A stretch of 25,171 nucleotides of DNA from Actinomycetota bacterium (GCA_026392265.1 JAPLCL010000131.1:1-25171); one strand, 5' to 3'. Counted from the stretch's first letter, positions 7,767 through 16,500 are shown. Notes: generated by a model not told the origin, from the sequence alone. A program made the numbers and translations.

Positions 7767-8204
7767 ATGGCAACCATCTCTTTGACCGCTGAAGAACTGA
7801 CGGGCCGCGAGCTACTCGACGAGACCGGCCGCGACATCGGCGCGATCATCGATCTGTATGTGGACGACGACGGCCGCCCGCACTGGCTGCTGGTCGACAC
7901 GGGCTTCTTCCCGAACTTCTTCAGCGTGATCCCGGTCACCGACGTCCTCGTCAGTGATCGCGGTCTTGAGGTCCACTACACCATGGAGAAGCTCACCGGC
8001 GCGCCGAACAACATGAAGGATAAGGACTACGCCAAGCATCGCGAGGGGCTTCTGTACGACTACTATCGGCTCGAGGCGCCCGCATCGGTCGTGGAGGCGA
8101 TCAAGCACGGCTCGTCCGACAAGGTGCTCCTGCCACCCAGCCAGCTGTGCCGGTTCTCTACCCTGTCGTGCGAGAACTCGCCCACGGAGTTCAATGCGCA
8201 GTAG
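7767..8204 (+). CDS. PRC-barrel domain protein
   Basis: The protein (145 aa) starts at ATG 7767 behind a strong GGAGGGG. Residues 8-80 fit a PRC barrel: 'LTGRELLDETGRDIGAIIDLYVDDDGRPHWLLVDTG' followed by 'SVIPVTDVLVSDRGLEVHY'. These small beta-barrels occur in photosynthetic reaction centre H subunits, in RimM and in many free-standing actinobacterial and archaeal proteins that are often stress-linked and without known activity. The tail (90-145) contains 'MKDKDYAKHREGLLYDYYRLE', a short helical segment as in other stand-alone PRC proteins. It lies 146 bp downstream of the broken pilin gene on the same strand. The stop is 19 bp from the stop of the convergent permease. Confidence 0.82.
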   Translation: MATISLTAEELTGRELLDETGRDIGAIIDLYVDDDGRPHWLLVDTGFFPNFFSVIPVTDVLVSDRGLEVHYTMEKLTGAPNNMKDKDYAKHREGLLYDYYRLEAPASVVEAIKHGSSDKVLLPPSQLCRFSTLSCENSPTEFNAQ

Positions 8205-8223
8205 CGGGCGCCGCCGGCCGGCT

Positions 8224-9537
8224 TCAGCCGCTCCGCGGCCGGCACGCCGGTTTGAACACCAGGTAGGCGATGGGACCGGTGAGTACGCCCGCCATGCCGC
8301 CGATCAGCCAGTCGCTGCCGTTGGTGAAGAGCGCGATCATGGCGATCGCGACCGCCGGCGAGCAGATCAGCGCCAGCATGAGCGTGCTTCCGGGCACCCG
8401 GAACGGCCGCTCCAGGCCGGCCTCGCGGCGGCGCAGCACGACCGCGGCTACGAAGATGAGAATGTAGTAGAACATCATCAGAAAGACGTCGATGACGATG
8501 AGCGTCTCGAAGCCGTAGCGCACCAGCACCGCGTTGACCGTGGCCAGAAAGACGATGGAGACCCACGGTGTGCCGTACTTGGGGTGGACCCTTGTGAGGA
8601 CTCTCGGCAGCAGGTGGTCGGCGGCCATGACGAAGGCGGGTCGCGCGCCCGCGCCTAGGTATTCCTGGAACAGGGCGAGGTTGCTCACCACTGCCGCGAT
8701 GAGCATCGCCGCCCCGAGGCCGGCGCCACCCAGCTGCGTGGCGATCTCGACGAAGGAGATCCCGCCTTCGGTGGTCCATTCGCCCCAGCGCCCGACGCCG
8801 GCCAGGGCAGCCAGAGTGGGCACAAGGTACGAGATCACGATCAGCGGCATGGCGATCATGAGGCCGCGAGGGATCACCCGGCGCGGGTTCTCGACCTCGC
8901 CGGCCAGCACCGACATGGAGTCGTAGCCCGAGTACATCCACATGCCCACGGCCAGGGCGTAGCCGACGCTGGTCCAGAATCCCTGGTCGGGGTACGAGAA
9001 GGGCTCCCACGGGACGCCCTGCCATTTGGCGAAGCCGATGATCGTCATGACCACGAACGGCGCCAGGATCACGATCGTCATGACGATGGAGCTCAAGGCG
9101 ATCACGTTGAGCCCGCGGATGTTGAGGTAGGCGAACACGGCGATGATGGCCACCCCCAGCAGCCAGGCCACGTTGGTGCTGAGGTTCAGCCAGCTTGCCA
9201 GATAGTCCATGATGAGGGCGATGTACACCGCCGAGTCGACGAACTGCGTGAGCCAGCTCCACCAGCCGGCCTGGAAGCCCCAGTACTCGCCGAGACCGCG
9301 CTTGACCCACACGTAATAGCCGCCCTCCTCGGGGATCGCCGAGCCGAGCTCCGCGCAGACCAGACCCATGGGGAGCGCCCAGACGACGGGGAGCACGAGG
9401 AGGAGGAGGAGGGCGAGGCCGGGGCCGGACGCGCCCACCATGTCCTCGAGGCCGAAGGCGCCGGACGACACGAACACGAAGATGATGACCACGACGGTAG
9501 CCAGCCGCATCCTGACCCGGCGGAGCTGCCCCTCCAT
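8224..9537 (-). CDS. APC-superfamily amino acid/polyamine permease
   Basis: The protein (437 aa) starts at ATG 9537 behind AGGAGAG. It is strongly hydrophobic, with about twelve membrane segments. The stretch 'AELGSAIPEEGGYYVWVKRGLGEYWGFQAGWWSWL' around residues 55-90 matches APC transporters and most resembles the polyamine-uptake branch, where a 'GGYVVW...WGFQ.GW..WL' pattern is typical. The helix-1 region around 'SSGAFGLEDMVGASGPG' is the usual unwound substrate-binding segment. It is divergent from a PuuB-like oxidoreductase followed by a TetR regulator, so it probably imports the amine or amino acid that the oxidase consumes. The exact substrate is inferred only from this context. The frame is open to 9909, but the upstream part is not permease-like. 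Confidence 0.85.
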   Translation of the reverse strand: MEGQLRRVRMRLATVVVIIFVFVSSGAFGLEDMVGASGPGLALLLLLVLPVVWALPMGLVCAELGSAIPEEGGYYVWVKRGLGEYWGFQAGWWSWLTQFVDSAVYIALIMDYLASWLNLSTNVAWLLGVAIIAVFAYLNIRGLNVIALSSIVMTIVILAPFVVMTIIGFAKWQGVPWEPFSYPDQGFWTSVGYALAVGMWMYSGYDSMSVLAGEVENPRRVIPRGLMIAMPLIVISYLVPTLAALAGVGRWGEWTTEGGISFVEIATQLGGAGLGAAMLIAAVVSNLALFQEYLGAGARPAFVMAADHLLPRVLTRVHPKYGTPWVSIVFLATVNAVLVRYGFETLIVIDVFLMMFYYILIFVAAVVLRRREAGLERPFRVPGSTLMLALICSPAVAIAMIALFTNGSDWLIGGMAGVLTGPIAYLVFKPACRPRSG

Positions 9538-9635
9538 GCGGTCTCTCCTCTGGCGAACGGTGGGCGAGCGGGGTGCTGCAGCGCCCATCGTGTCATTCGA
9601 GGTGAGCTCGCGCCAGCCCTCATATCTGCTCAATC

Positions 9636-9648
9636 CTGAACGTTCGAG
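9636..9648. promoter_or_regulatory. Candidate TetR operator A in the permease/oxidoreductase gap
   Basis: The site centres on the 8-bp palindrome GAACGTTC (9638-9645). Read on the - strand it contains CGAACGTTCAG, identical over 11 bp to the site upstream of the tetR gene. It lies about 100 bp upstream of the permease ATG and 250 bp upstream of the oxidoreductase ATG. A - strand TTGACC at 9674-9669 could be the -35 of the permease promoter, which would place the operator near the transcription start; the matching -10 is poor. Confidence 0.55.
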
Positions 9649-9840
9649 AAGGCATACCTGCTCGTCATTGGTCAAACGGCGTGCGGCTAGTTGACGGCGT
9701 GTCGCCATGGTCCCTACTCTTTGATCATGAGCGCGCGACCAGAAATATCGATCTCGTATCGCCGCCCGCGCGGCTGGACCGGCTGTGCGGTCGGCCCCGC
9801 CATCCCTCCCGACGCCGCCTGAATCGGCCGCACTGCTCCT

Positions 9841-9867
9841 CGCGCCCGGCGCCGATCGCCGGGCGCG
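9841..9867 (+). promoter_or_regulatory. GC-rich hairpin in the leader of the FAD oxidoreductase
   Basis: An 11-bp perfect stem (9841-9851 with 9857-9867) closes a CCGAT loop, 15 nt upstream of the GGGAGG ribosome binding site. It could modulate translation or act as a weak attenuator; there is no T-run. The rest of the 359-bp gap 9538-9896 holds operator A and weak promoter-like hexamers (TTGACG at 9691), with no convincing gene. Confidence 0.35.
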
Positions 9868-9896
9868 CCTCCACACCACCTGGGAGGGTGGATCAC

Positions 9897-11327
9897 ATGA
9901 CCCATGCACTTCCTCGTCAGACCTTCACGGCGGACGTGCGCGCGCTTGACGCGCTGCGGGACGCCGAGCTCACGCCGTTCTGGCTCGATCAGGCGGGCGC
10001 GCCGGCGCCGTCTGCGGCGCTCACCGGCGCCGACGACTGCGACCTCGCCATCGTCGGCGCCGGCTTCACCGGCCTGTGGGCCGCCCTGCTGGCCAAGGAG
10101 CGCGACCCGGGCGCCGATGTCGTCGTGGTGGACGCCGGCGCCGTTGCCGGCCAGGCAAGCGGCCGTAACGGCGGCATCTGCATGGCTTCGCTCACGCACG
10201 GCGTGGCCCAGGGGGCGGAGCTGTTCCCCAACGAGGAGGCGCGGCTCACCGAGCTGGGCATGAAGAACCTCGACGAGATCCAGCAGACCATCATCACGCA
10301 TGGCATCGAGTGTGGCTGGGAGCGCACGGGAGAGCTCGACATTGCCACTGCTCCTTGGCATGTCGAGGGCCTCGCCGAGGAACGCGACCACTACGCGCGC
10401 GTCGGCCTCGGCCACGAGTGGCTCGACCGGCGGGCTCTGCAGGCGGACATCCACTCGCCGACCTACGAGGCCGGTCTGTGGCACCACGACGCCGCCATCC
10501 TCGACCCGGCGCGTCTGGCGTGGGGGCTGGCGCGGGCCTGCGTCGAGCAGGGCGTGCGCTTCTATGAGCGCACGCCGGTGACCGATCTCCGCCGCGCCGC
10601 GGCCGGCGTCGAGCTGCGCTCGCCGTGGGGTCTCCTGCGTGCACGGCGAGCCATCCTCGCGACGAACGCCTTCAAGCCTCTGCTGCGGCGTCTGCGGCTC
10701 TCCATCGTCCCCGTCTACGACTACGTGCTCATGACCGAGCCGCTCACGCCGCGGCAGCTTGACGCGGTCGGCTGGTCGCGACGCCAGGCGCTGGCCGACG
10801 CCGGCTCCATGTTCCACTACTACCGGCTTACCGAGGACCAGCGCATCCTCTGGGGCGGTTGGGACGCCTTCTACTTCTACGGGAGCCGCATCGCCGCCGA
10901 GCTCGAGGAGCGTCCGGACGTGCATGCCAAGCTGGCCGCGCACTTTCTCGCGACCTTCCCTCAGCTCGACGGGCTGCGCTTCACCCACCGCTGGGCCGGC
11001 GTCATCGACACCTGCGCGCGCTTCTGCCAGTTCTGGGGCACGGCGCTGGGCGGGCGCGTCTCGTACGTCCTCGGCTACACGGGCCTCGGCGTGGCGGCGT
11101 CGCGCTTCGGCGCCCGGGTCGCTCTGGACCTCGTCGGCGGTACGCCCACCGATGTCACGCGGCTCCAGATGGTGCGCTCGCGGCCGCTGCCGTTCCCGCC
11201 GGAGCCGCTGCGCTTCCCCCTCATCGAGATCACGCGGCGGTCTACCGAGCACGCGGAGCTGCACGGCGGCCGGCGCAACGCCTGGCTACGCACGCTCGAC
11301 CGCTTCGGGCTGGGGTTCGACTCCTAG
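9897..11327 (+). CDS. FAD-dependent oxidoreductase, DAO/PuuB-like
   Basis: The protein (476 aa) starts at ATG 9897, nine bases after GGGAGG. It has a Rossmann dinucleotide fold with 'AIVGAGFTGLW' (GxGxxG at 54-59) and the 'ASGRNGG' signature at about 84-90 that marks the DAO subfamily containing gamma-glutamylputrescine oxidase (PuuB) and related amine oxidases. The C-terminal 'LGYTGLGVAASRFGA' is the second FAD-contact segment. Such enzymes oxidise a primary or secondary amine or amino acid with O2 or another acceptor, giving an aldehyde or keto acid, ammonia and H2O2. With a polyamine-type permease divergently upstream and a TetR gene 99 bp downstream, a role in amine catabolism is likely. 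No gamma-glutamyl ligase (PuuA) is in view, so the exact pathway is open. Confidence 0.85.
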   Translation: MTHALPRQTFTADVRALDALRDAELTPFWLDQAGAPAPSAALTGADDCDLAIVGAGFTGLWAALLAKERDPGADVVVVDAGAVAGQASGRNGGICMASLTHGVAQGAELFPNEEARLTELGMKNLDEIQQTIITHGIECGWERTGELDIATAPWHVEGLAEERDHYARVGLGHEWLDRRALQADIHSPTYEAGLWHHDAAILDPARLAWGLARACVEQGVRFYERTPVTDLRRAAAGVELRSPWGLLRARRAILATNAFKPLLRRLRLSIVPVYDYVLMTEPLTPRQLDAVGWSRRQALADAGSMFHYYRLTEDQRILWGGWDAFYFYGSRIAAELEERPDVHAKLAAHFLATFPQLDGLRFTHRWAGVIDTCARFCQFWGTALGGRVSYVLGYTGLGVAASRFGARVALDLVGGTPTDVTRLQMVRSRPLPFPPEPLRFPLIEITRRSTEHAELHGGRRNAWLRTLDRFGLGFDS

Positions 11328-11367
11328 CTTTCTCTCTCCGCCCTGGACGGCTACAGTTGCAGCGGGA

Positions 11368-11383
11368 GACCGAACGTTCAGTC
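11368..11383. promoter_or_regulatory. Candidate TetR operator B upstream of tetR
   Basis: GACCGAACGTTCAGTC is a 16-bp palindrome with a single mismatched pair. It lies 43 bp upstream of the tetR GTG and shares CGAACGTTCAG with operator A at 9636-9648. The size and symmetry are those of TetR-family operators, and the position suggests autoregulation. Confidence 0.6.
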
Positions 11384-11426
11384 AGGCCCCCGGGGCGCTT
11401 GTCGACGCATCGTGGAGGAGAGACAC

Positions 11427-12035
11427 GTGAGGCGTGAGGAGTGGGCCAGGATCCGCCGCCGCGAGATGCTTGCCGCCTACTACGCAGTGCTGCTCGACGA
11501 GGGCCTGCAGGGCGCGTCGCTGGCCAAGATCGCGAAGCGCGTGCAGGCCCCTCCGAGCCTGCTGATCCACTACTTCGGTACCAAGGAGCAGATGACCATC
11601 GAACTGGTGGACTACCTGCTCGAGCGCTATGACGAGACGTACGGCGCCCTGTTCGAAAGCATGACCGACCCGCTCGCGCGGCTGCGCGCCATCGTCGACT
11701 ACCTGTTCAGCGTCGAGTACCACCAGCTCATGGACGACCGCGCCTTCTACGCACTGTTCTACGTGAGCCTCACCCATCCCACCGTGCGTCGCGCCTTCGC
11801 GCGCGTGTACGAGGAGTCGCTGCAGCTGGTGGAGAGCACCCTCACGGACTGCATGGCCGCCGGGCAGCTGCCGCGCGACGACCCGCACGAGCTGGCCGTG
11901 GCGCTCAAGGCCCTCGAGGAGGGCTACGCCTTCCTCATCGGCGGCGGCGCCGACGAGGCCGCCAAGGCCGAGATCGGCAGCGCACTGCGCAAGCGCGCGC
12001 TACAGCTGCTCGGCCTCCCCGTCGCCGGCGTCTGA
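11427..12035 (+). CDS. TetR/AcrR-family transcriptional regulator
   Basis: The protein (202 aa) starts at GTG 11427 behind GGAGGAG with 6-nt spacing. Residues 5-52 form the TetR DNA-binding domain: 'REEWARIRRREMLAAYYAVLLDEGLQGASLAKIAKRVQAPPSLLIHYFGTKEQM', with the turn and recognition helix around 'LAKIAKRVQAPPSLLIHYFGTKEQ'. The remaining helical part is the ligand-binding and dimer domain. TetR regulators are usually repressors released by a small ligand; here the ligand could be the amine handled by the adjacent oxidoreductase and permease. The BetI-like architecture and length fit control of an amine or betaine pathway, but I cannot assign BetI itself. Two matching palindromes in the cluster support a local three-gene regulon with autoregulation. 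Confidence 0.85.
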   Translation: MRREEWARIRRREMLAAYYAVLLDEGLQGASLAKIAKRVQAPPSLLIHYFGTKEQMTIELVDYLLERYDETYGALFESMTDPLARLRAIVDYLFSVEYHQLMDDRAFYALFYVSLTHPTVRRAFARVYEESLQLVESTLTDCMAAGQLPRDDPHELAVALKALEEGYAFLIGGGADEAAKAEIGSALRKRALQLLGLPVAGV

Positions 12036-12066
12036 CTCGCCGCCCGGCGCTGCGCGCTCCGGGGAC

Positions 12067-12091
12067 AGCGGCGCCCCAGGGGGCGTCCGCT
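12067..12091. terminator. Hairpin between convergent tetR and zincin genes
   Basis: A 10-bp stem with one bulged T (12067-12076 with 12081-12091) closes a CAGG loop between the tetR stop and the stop of the convergent gene. There is no T-tract, so this is a structural terminator candidate only. Confidence 0.4.
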
Positions 12092-12927
12092 CAGTTGAGC
12101 CCAAAGCGATGCATGTCGTCTTCGTCGGCGCCGAAGTAGTGCGCCGTCTCGTGCAGGACGGTGATGCGGATCTGCTCGGCGAGGTCGTCCTCGTCCTCGG
12201 CTTCGCGCTCGAGGTTGCGCTGGAAGAGGTGGATGAGCCCCATGTCCGGGCCGGGGCCGAGCACCGACTGGTCGGTCATGGCCATGCCGTGAAAGAGGCC
12301 CAGGGTGCGCGGATCGAGACCCTCCAGGACGAGCGCCTCGGAGGGCCGGTCCTCGATGAAGATGGGCACGTTCTGCAACCGGATCAAGATCTCGTCGGGG
12401 AGCTCGTCGAGGGCGTCCGCGGCGAACTTCTCGAAGCGCTTGGCGCTCATCAGCGGCTTGGGGTCCTCGTTGGCGGCGTCCAGGCGCAGCACCGCGAGCC
12501 ACTCCTTGACCGTGCCCTTGCGGTCGCCCTTCTCGTCGCAGGCGAGGCCGAGGAGCTGGCGGGCGTCGGCCTCGTCGAGGGGGTCGAGCTCGAAGTCGGC
12601 GAGCAGTTCGCGCAGAAGGCGCGCCGCCTCGCCGGCCTCGCCGTAGTCCAGGTAGACCTCCGCCGACCCGAGCCACGGCTCGGGGTCGTCGGGCGCTGCG
12701 GCGTTCCAGCGGTGGTAGGCGGCGAGCGCTACATCCGGCTCTTCTCGGGCCAAGGCGAGCCCGACCTCCAGTTCGAAGACCGCCGGGTCGTCCGGGGCGG
12801 CGTCGTGGGCGGCCGCGAGGGCCCGCGCCGCCGCCTTGAGGTCGCCGTCGTCGAGGGCGTCCCACGCGTCGTCGAGGAGGCGCTGAGTCTCGGGGTCCAG
12901 CTGTGCGTCGTCGTCCACGCTGCACAC
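12091..12927 (-). CDS. TPR-repeat protein with C-terminal minimal zincin (PF06262-type) domain
   Basis: The protein is 278 aa from GTG 12927. Residues 12-150 are acidic, Ala/Leu-rich helical pairs resembling TPR repeats ('AARALAAAHDAAPDDPAVFELEVGLALA'). Residues 165-278 match the small zincin-like family: 'FAADALDELPDEILIRLQNVPIFIEDRPS', then 'LGLFHG', and a final 'VLHETAHYFGADEDDMHRFG' with the HEXXH zinc motif at 259-263. Family members are usually about 110-130 aa; the TPR extension is added here. Peptidase activity of the family is presumed, not shown. No Shine-Dalgarno is seen. A TATAGT hexamer overlaps GTG 12927 and lies 7 nt before GTG 12918, so 12918 may be the true, leaderless start. 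Confidence 0.78.
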   Translation of the reverse strand: MCSVDDDAQLDPETQRLLDDAWDALDDGDLKAAARALAAAHDAAPDDPAVFELEVGLALAREEPDVALAAYHRWNAAAPDDPEPWLGSAEVYLDYGEAGEAARLLRELLADFELDPLDEADARQLLGLACDEKGDRKGTVKEWLAVLRLDAANEDPKPLMSAKRFEKFAADALDELPDEILIRLQNVPIFIEDRPSEALVLEGLDPRTLGLFHGMAMTDQSVLGPGPDMGLIHLFQRNLEREAEDEDDLAEQIRITVLHETAHYFGADEDDMHRFGLN

Positions 12928-13029
12928 TATACCCGGGCGGCCGCGTCACGCGTCGTCGCGCCCGCAGTTCTTCCGTCCTGGGCTTCGAGTCGCCGCCGTC
13001 TGTCGTCGAAACCACGGCACGGGGGTAGA

Positions 13030-13479
13030 ATGTCAACCGTAAGTCCGCGGCTGCGAGGTGGGACCGTGAGCTACTCGTATCAGCCCCGCGATCCGCGCGC
13101 CAAGCTGCGCGAGGTCGCGGTCAAATGGGTGGCGGCGATGCGCGTGACCGGCCGCGCGCCCAACCGCGGCATCGTCTTCTCCGGCGACGCCCCCAGCGCC
13201 CCCCAGGTCCACGGCTTTCTCGTAGACGATCGCCGGCCCCAGGCGTCCGGGGAGCGGTATCTCGTGCTCGAAGACGGCGACGTGCTGCGAGCCCCCGAGG
13301 AGACGTGGCTTGCCGAGCCGAACGACGATGTGGTGATGCTGTTCGCGAGGGCTCTTGCCGACGCGCGCATGGGCGGATCCGGGTGGCTGGCCGACGCCGG
13401 CGATGCCCTTGAACGCGTCCCCGATCGCCGCGCAGAGCCGCGGCCCCACGACGGCCCGGAGCGGCGCAGTCACAGCTGA
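13030..13479 (+). CDS. Small protein of unknown function
   Basis: I do not recognise this protein. From ATG 13030 it is 149 aa; from GTG 13066, which follows GAGGTGGG and is my preferred alternative, it is 137 aa. The hexamer TAGAAT at 13026-13031 overlaps the ATG and could be the -10 of a promoter whose transcript would begin near 13038, favouring the GTG. The core (about 20-110) has an alternating helix/strand pattern ('LREVAVKWVAAMRVTG', 'GIVFSG', 'HGFLVDD', 'GERYLVLEDGDVL'), and the last 30 residues are polar and Arg-rich. No membrane segment or signal peptide. It is the only gene between the zincin gene and the giant activase; a strong hairpin separates it from the latter. The frame is open upstream to 12109, but that part lies opposite the zincin gene and is not credible. 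Confidence 0.6.
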   Translation: MSTVSPRLRGGTVSYSYQPRDPRAKLREVAVKWVAAMRVTGRAPNRGIVFSGDAPSAPQVHGFLVDDRRPQASGERYLVLEDGDVLRAPEETWLAEPNDDVVMLFARALADARMGGSGWLADAGDALERVPDRRAEPRPHDGPERRSHS

Positions 13480-13485
13480 CCGGCG

Positions 13486-13525
13486 AGCGCCCCGGCGGCG
13501 GCCGTGTGGCTGCCGCCGGGGCGCT
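13486..13525 (+). terminator. 18-bp hairpin between the unknown protein and the activase
   Basis: Arms 13486-13503 and 13508-13525 pair over 18 bp with one G-T wobble around a GTGT loop. It begins 7 nt after the upstream stop and ends 4 nt before the TATAAG box of the next gene. It may terminate the upstream transcript without a U-tract, and its right arm covers the -35 position of the next promoter. Confidence 0.6.
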
Positions 13526-13529
13526 CTGG

Positions 13530-13542
13530 TATAAGCAGAAGC
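13530..13542 (+). promoter_or_regulatory. -10 box giving a probable leaderless activase mRNA
   Basis: TATAAG (13530-13535) is followed by 7 nt and then GTG 13543, which places the expected transcription start at the start codon. No Shine-Dalgarno is seen. The -35 region is poor and lies in the preceding hairpin. Confidence 0.45.
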
Positions 13543-16500
13543 GTGAATGACCCCGCGCGTAGTCCCCTTCCCGTGAACGAGGCCGGCACGGCGTGCCTGC
13601 GCGTGGCGGCCGCCGACTCCGGCGTGCTGTTCCTCGGGGTCGATCTCGGCAAGGTCACGACGTGCCTGGCCGTGGGCGAGGTCTCAGGCGACGGCGAGTT
13701 GCGCGTCGTCGAGACGCGCGCGGTGCGCCATCTCGGCGATCCCCTGCGACCGTTTCTGGATCTTTACGGCGGGCTCGACCTGACCCGCCTGGCCGGGGTC
13801 GCCGCGACGGGAGTGTACGGTGACCGGCTCGGCGAGCCGGCTCTCGGCGGCCTGCCCGAGGAGATCGCGCAGGAGGCCGCCGCCGCCTGGCTGTATCCGC
13901 ACGGACCGCTCAACATCGTGCGCGTCGGCGGCGGAGGGTACTCGCTGCTCACGCGCGATGCCCTCGGCCGCGTGAGCTACGCGGCTAACGAGCGCTGCTC
14001 GGCGGGCACCGGCGAGACCGTCGAAGGGCTGTGCACGCGGCTGGGGCGGTCGCTGGCTGAGGCCGTGGAACTGGCGGAGGGGAGTCCCGACGGCGTCACC
14101 GTCACGAGCCGCTGCGCCGTGTTCGCCAAGAGCGAGCTCACCCACTTCGCCAACCAGGGCGAGCCTCACGGACGCATCTTCCGTGGCCTGTTCACGGGGG
14201 TGGCTCGCAACGTGCACAGCTTGTACGACAAGAGCAAGGTCGACGGCCCGGTGGTCCTGGTGGGGCACGGCGCGCTGATCGCCCCGGTCGCCGAGGGCAT
14301 CGCGAGCCTTAGCGAGGCGCCCGTGGAGGTGGCCGAGCGGGCCGGCGTGTTCGAAGCGCTGGGCGCGCTGGCGTTCGTCGCCGGCGGCTGCGATACCGCG
14401 ACCGGCGCGGCGACGGCCAGGCAGGACCGCCGGGCGGACGCCGCGGCGTTTTCGAGCGATCCGCGCGCCCTCGTACGCCCCTCGCGGAGCCGCATAGGGC
14501 GTCTGCAACCGGCGAAGGAGGGGCCGGGCGCGGTCATTCGGCTCGAAGGGGCACACGAGGCCACGTCCGCGCCTGGTGCCCCGGCCGTTCTCGGTCTCGA
14601 TCTGGGCTCCACCGGATCAAAAGCCGCGCTTCTTGACCTGGCGACCGGCGCGGTACTGGCCAGCGTGTATCGCCGCACCGAGGGTAACCCGGTGGAGGCG
14701 GCGCAGGCGCTGGTCGCCGAGGGCGGCGAGATGCTGCCCAATCCGGTGGTCGCCGTCGGCGTCACCGGATCGGGCAGAGACGCCGCGGCCGCCGTGTTCC
14801 GGGCCGTGTATCCGGACCTCGGCGCGCGGCTCACGGTCCAGAACGAGATCGTCGCGCACGCGACTGCCGCCGCGCGGCTCGACCCGGCCGGGGGCCGCAG
14901 CATCTCGATCGTCGAGATCGGCGGCCAGGACGCCAAGTTCATCAATGTCGAGGGCGGCCGCGTGGTCGACGCCGACATGAACCGCGTGTGCAGCGCCGGC
15001 ACCGGCTCGTTCCTCGAGGAACAAGCGCTGGCCCACGGTATCGACGACATCGCGGAGTTCGGGCGGCTGGCGGCGCGCAGCGAGGGGCCGCCCGATCTCG
15101 GACAGACGTGCACCGTGTTCGTGGCCGATGTGGCCGCCGAGGCGCTGAGCGACGGCTTCTCCCGCGAAGATATCTTCGCGGGTCTGCAGTACTCCGTGGT
15201 GCGCAATTTCCGCAGCCGCGTGATGGGCCAGCGGCGCCTGCTCGAGCGGGTCTTCTTTCAGGGCAAGCCGGCCAGCGATCCAGGGCTGGCGCGCACGCTT
15301 GCCGCGGTCCTGGAGCGCGACGTCTACGTACCGGCCGACCCCGGGGCGATGGGCGCGGTTGGAGTCGCCATGCTGGCTGCCGGAGCGCTCGCCGGCAGCG
15401 AAGACGCCGCTCCCCGAGCCATCGACCTGGCGAGGGTGCTTGATGCCAAAGTAGCCGGCCGTCGCGAGTTCCAGTGCAAGGACCGCGACTGCTTCAATGC
15501 GTGTCGACTCGAGCTTGCCGAGGTCGACGTCCTCGGCGAGCGCCGCAAGGTCGTCAGCGGCGGGCAATGCCCCAAGTACGACGACGTCTCCACCGCCGGC
15601 GAGAAGCTTCCGAAGGATGCCCCCAACCCGTATCGCGAGCGCGAGGACCTGCTGCTTGGGCTGCTCGCCGAGGAGCCCGTCGCAACGCCGGCCGTTGCCC
15701 TCAGCGTGGGTCTGCCATACGTCCACTACCTCGTCGACACCCTGCCCTTCTTCCACACGTTCCTGCGCAGATCGGGGTACGACGTGGATGTGCTCCGCCC
15801 AGGGCCCGGTACGCTGGCCGAGGGTGACCGTCGCTGTGCCGCTCCAGGGGCCTGCGCCCCCGTCAAGCTCCTGCACGGTCTTGCGGGCGCCGGCGTGGAC
15901 GTGCTCGTGGCGCCTCTCTTCGTACATCTGCCGCTGCCCAACGCCGGCGACGTGACCTACACTTGCCCCATGGCGCAGGGCGCGCCGGACATGACGGCGG
16001 GCGCCCTGGCCGCTGAGGGTCTGCAGACCCGCGTGCTGCGCCCCGTCCTGTTCGAGAAGGAAGGCGACGGGTTCGACTCGCCGCGGGCGCGGCGGGCCAT
16101 GCGGCGTGCGGCCGAGGCGCTGGCGGAGGCCGCCGGCGGAGCCGGCGGCCACTCGCCCGAGCGCTTCAGCGCCGCCTACGCCGCCGCGCTGACCAGCCAG
16201 CGTCGCTTCGAAGAAGGGCTGCGGCGCATCGGCGAACGTGCCCTGGCCTGGGCGCGCGATCACGACTACCCGGTGGTCCTCATCGTCGGCGAGACCCACG
16301 TGATCCATGACGCCGTGCTGGACGCCGGCATCCACGAGCTTGCCGCCGCGAACGGTGCCCTCGCCTTGCCGGTGGACTGCTATCCGGTGCCCGACGATCT
16401 GCCCGGACTCAGCCGGGTGCACTGGGCGAGCGCCGGCCAGACGCTGCGCGCGGCGGCGGCCGGCGCCATGGCCGGCGACGTCTTCCCCCTGCTTCTCGGG

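Noticed and set aside
8213..8243. Inverted GCCGGCCG at the PRC-barrel/permease junction as a terminator
   Set aside because: 8-bp arms with a 15-nt loop made of the same CCGG-type sequence; such matches are common in this composition and no T-run follows.
9714..11264. - strand open frame of 516 codons opposite the FAD oxidoreductase
   Set aside because: Composition-driven shadow; the + strand has the FAD motifs and a good ribosome binding site.
12109..13065. Long N-terminal extension of the small unknown protein (456-codon frame)
   Set aside because: The extension lies antisense to the TPR-zincin gene and is Val/Glu/Gly-rich without family features; local start signals exist at 13030 and 13066.
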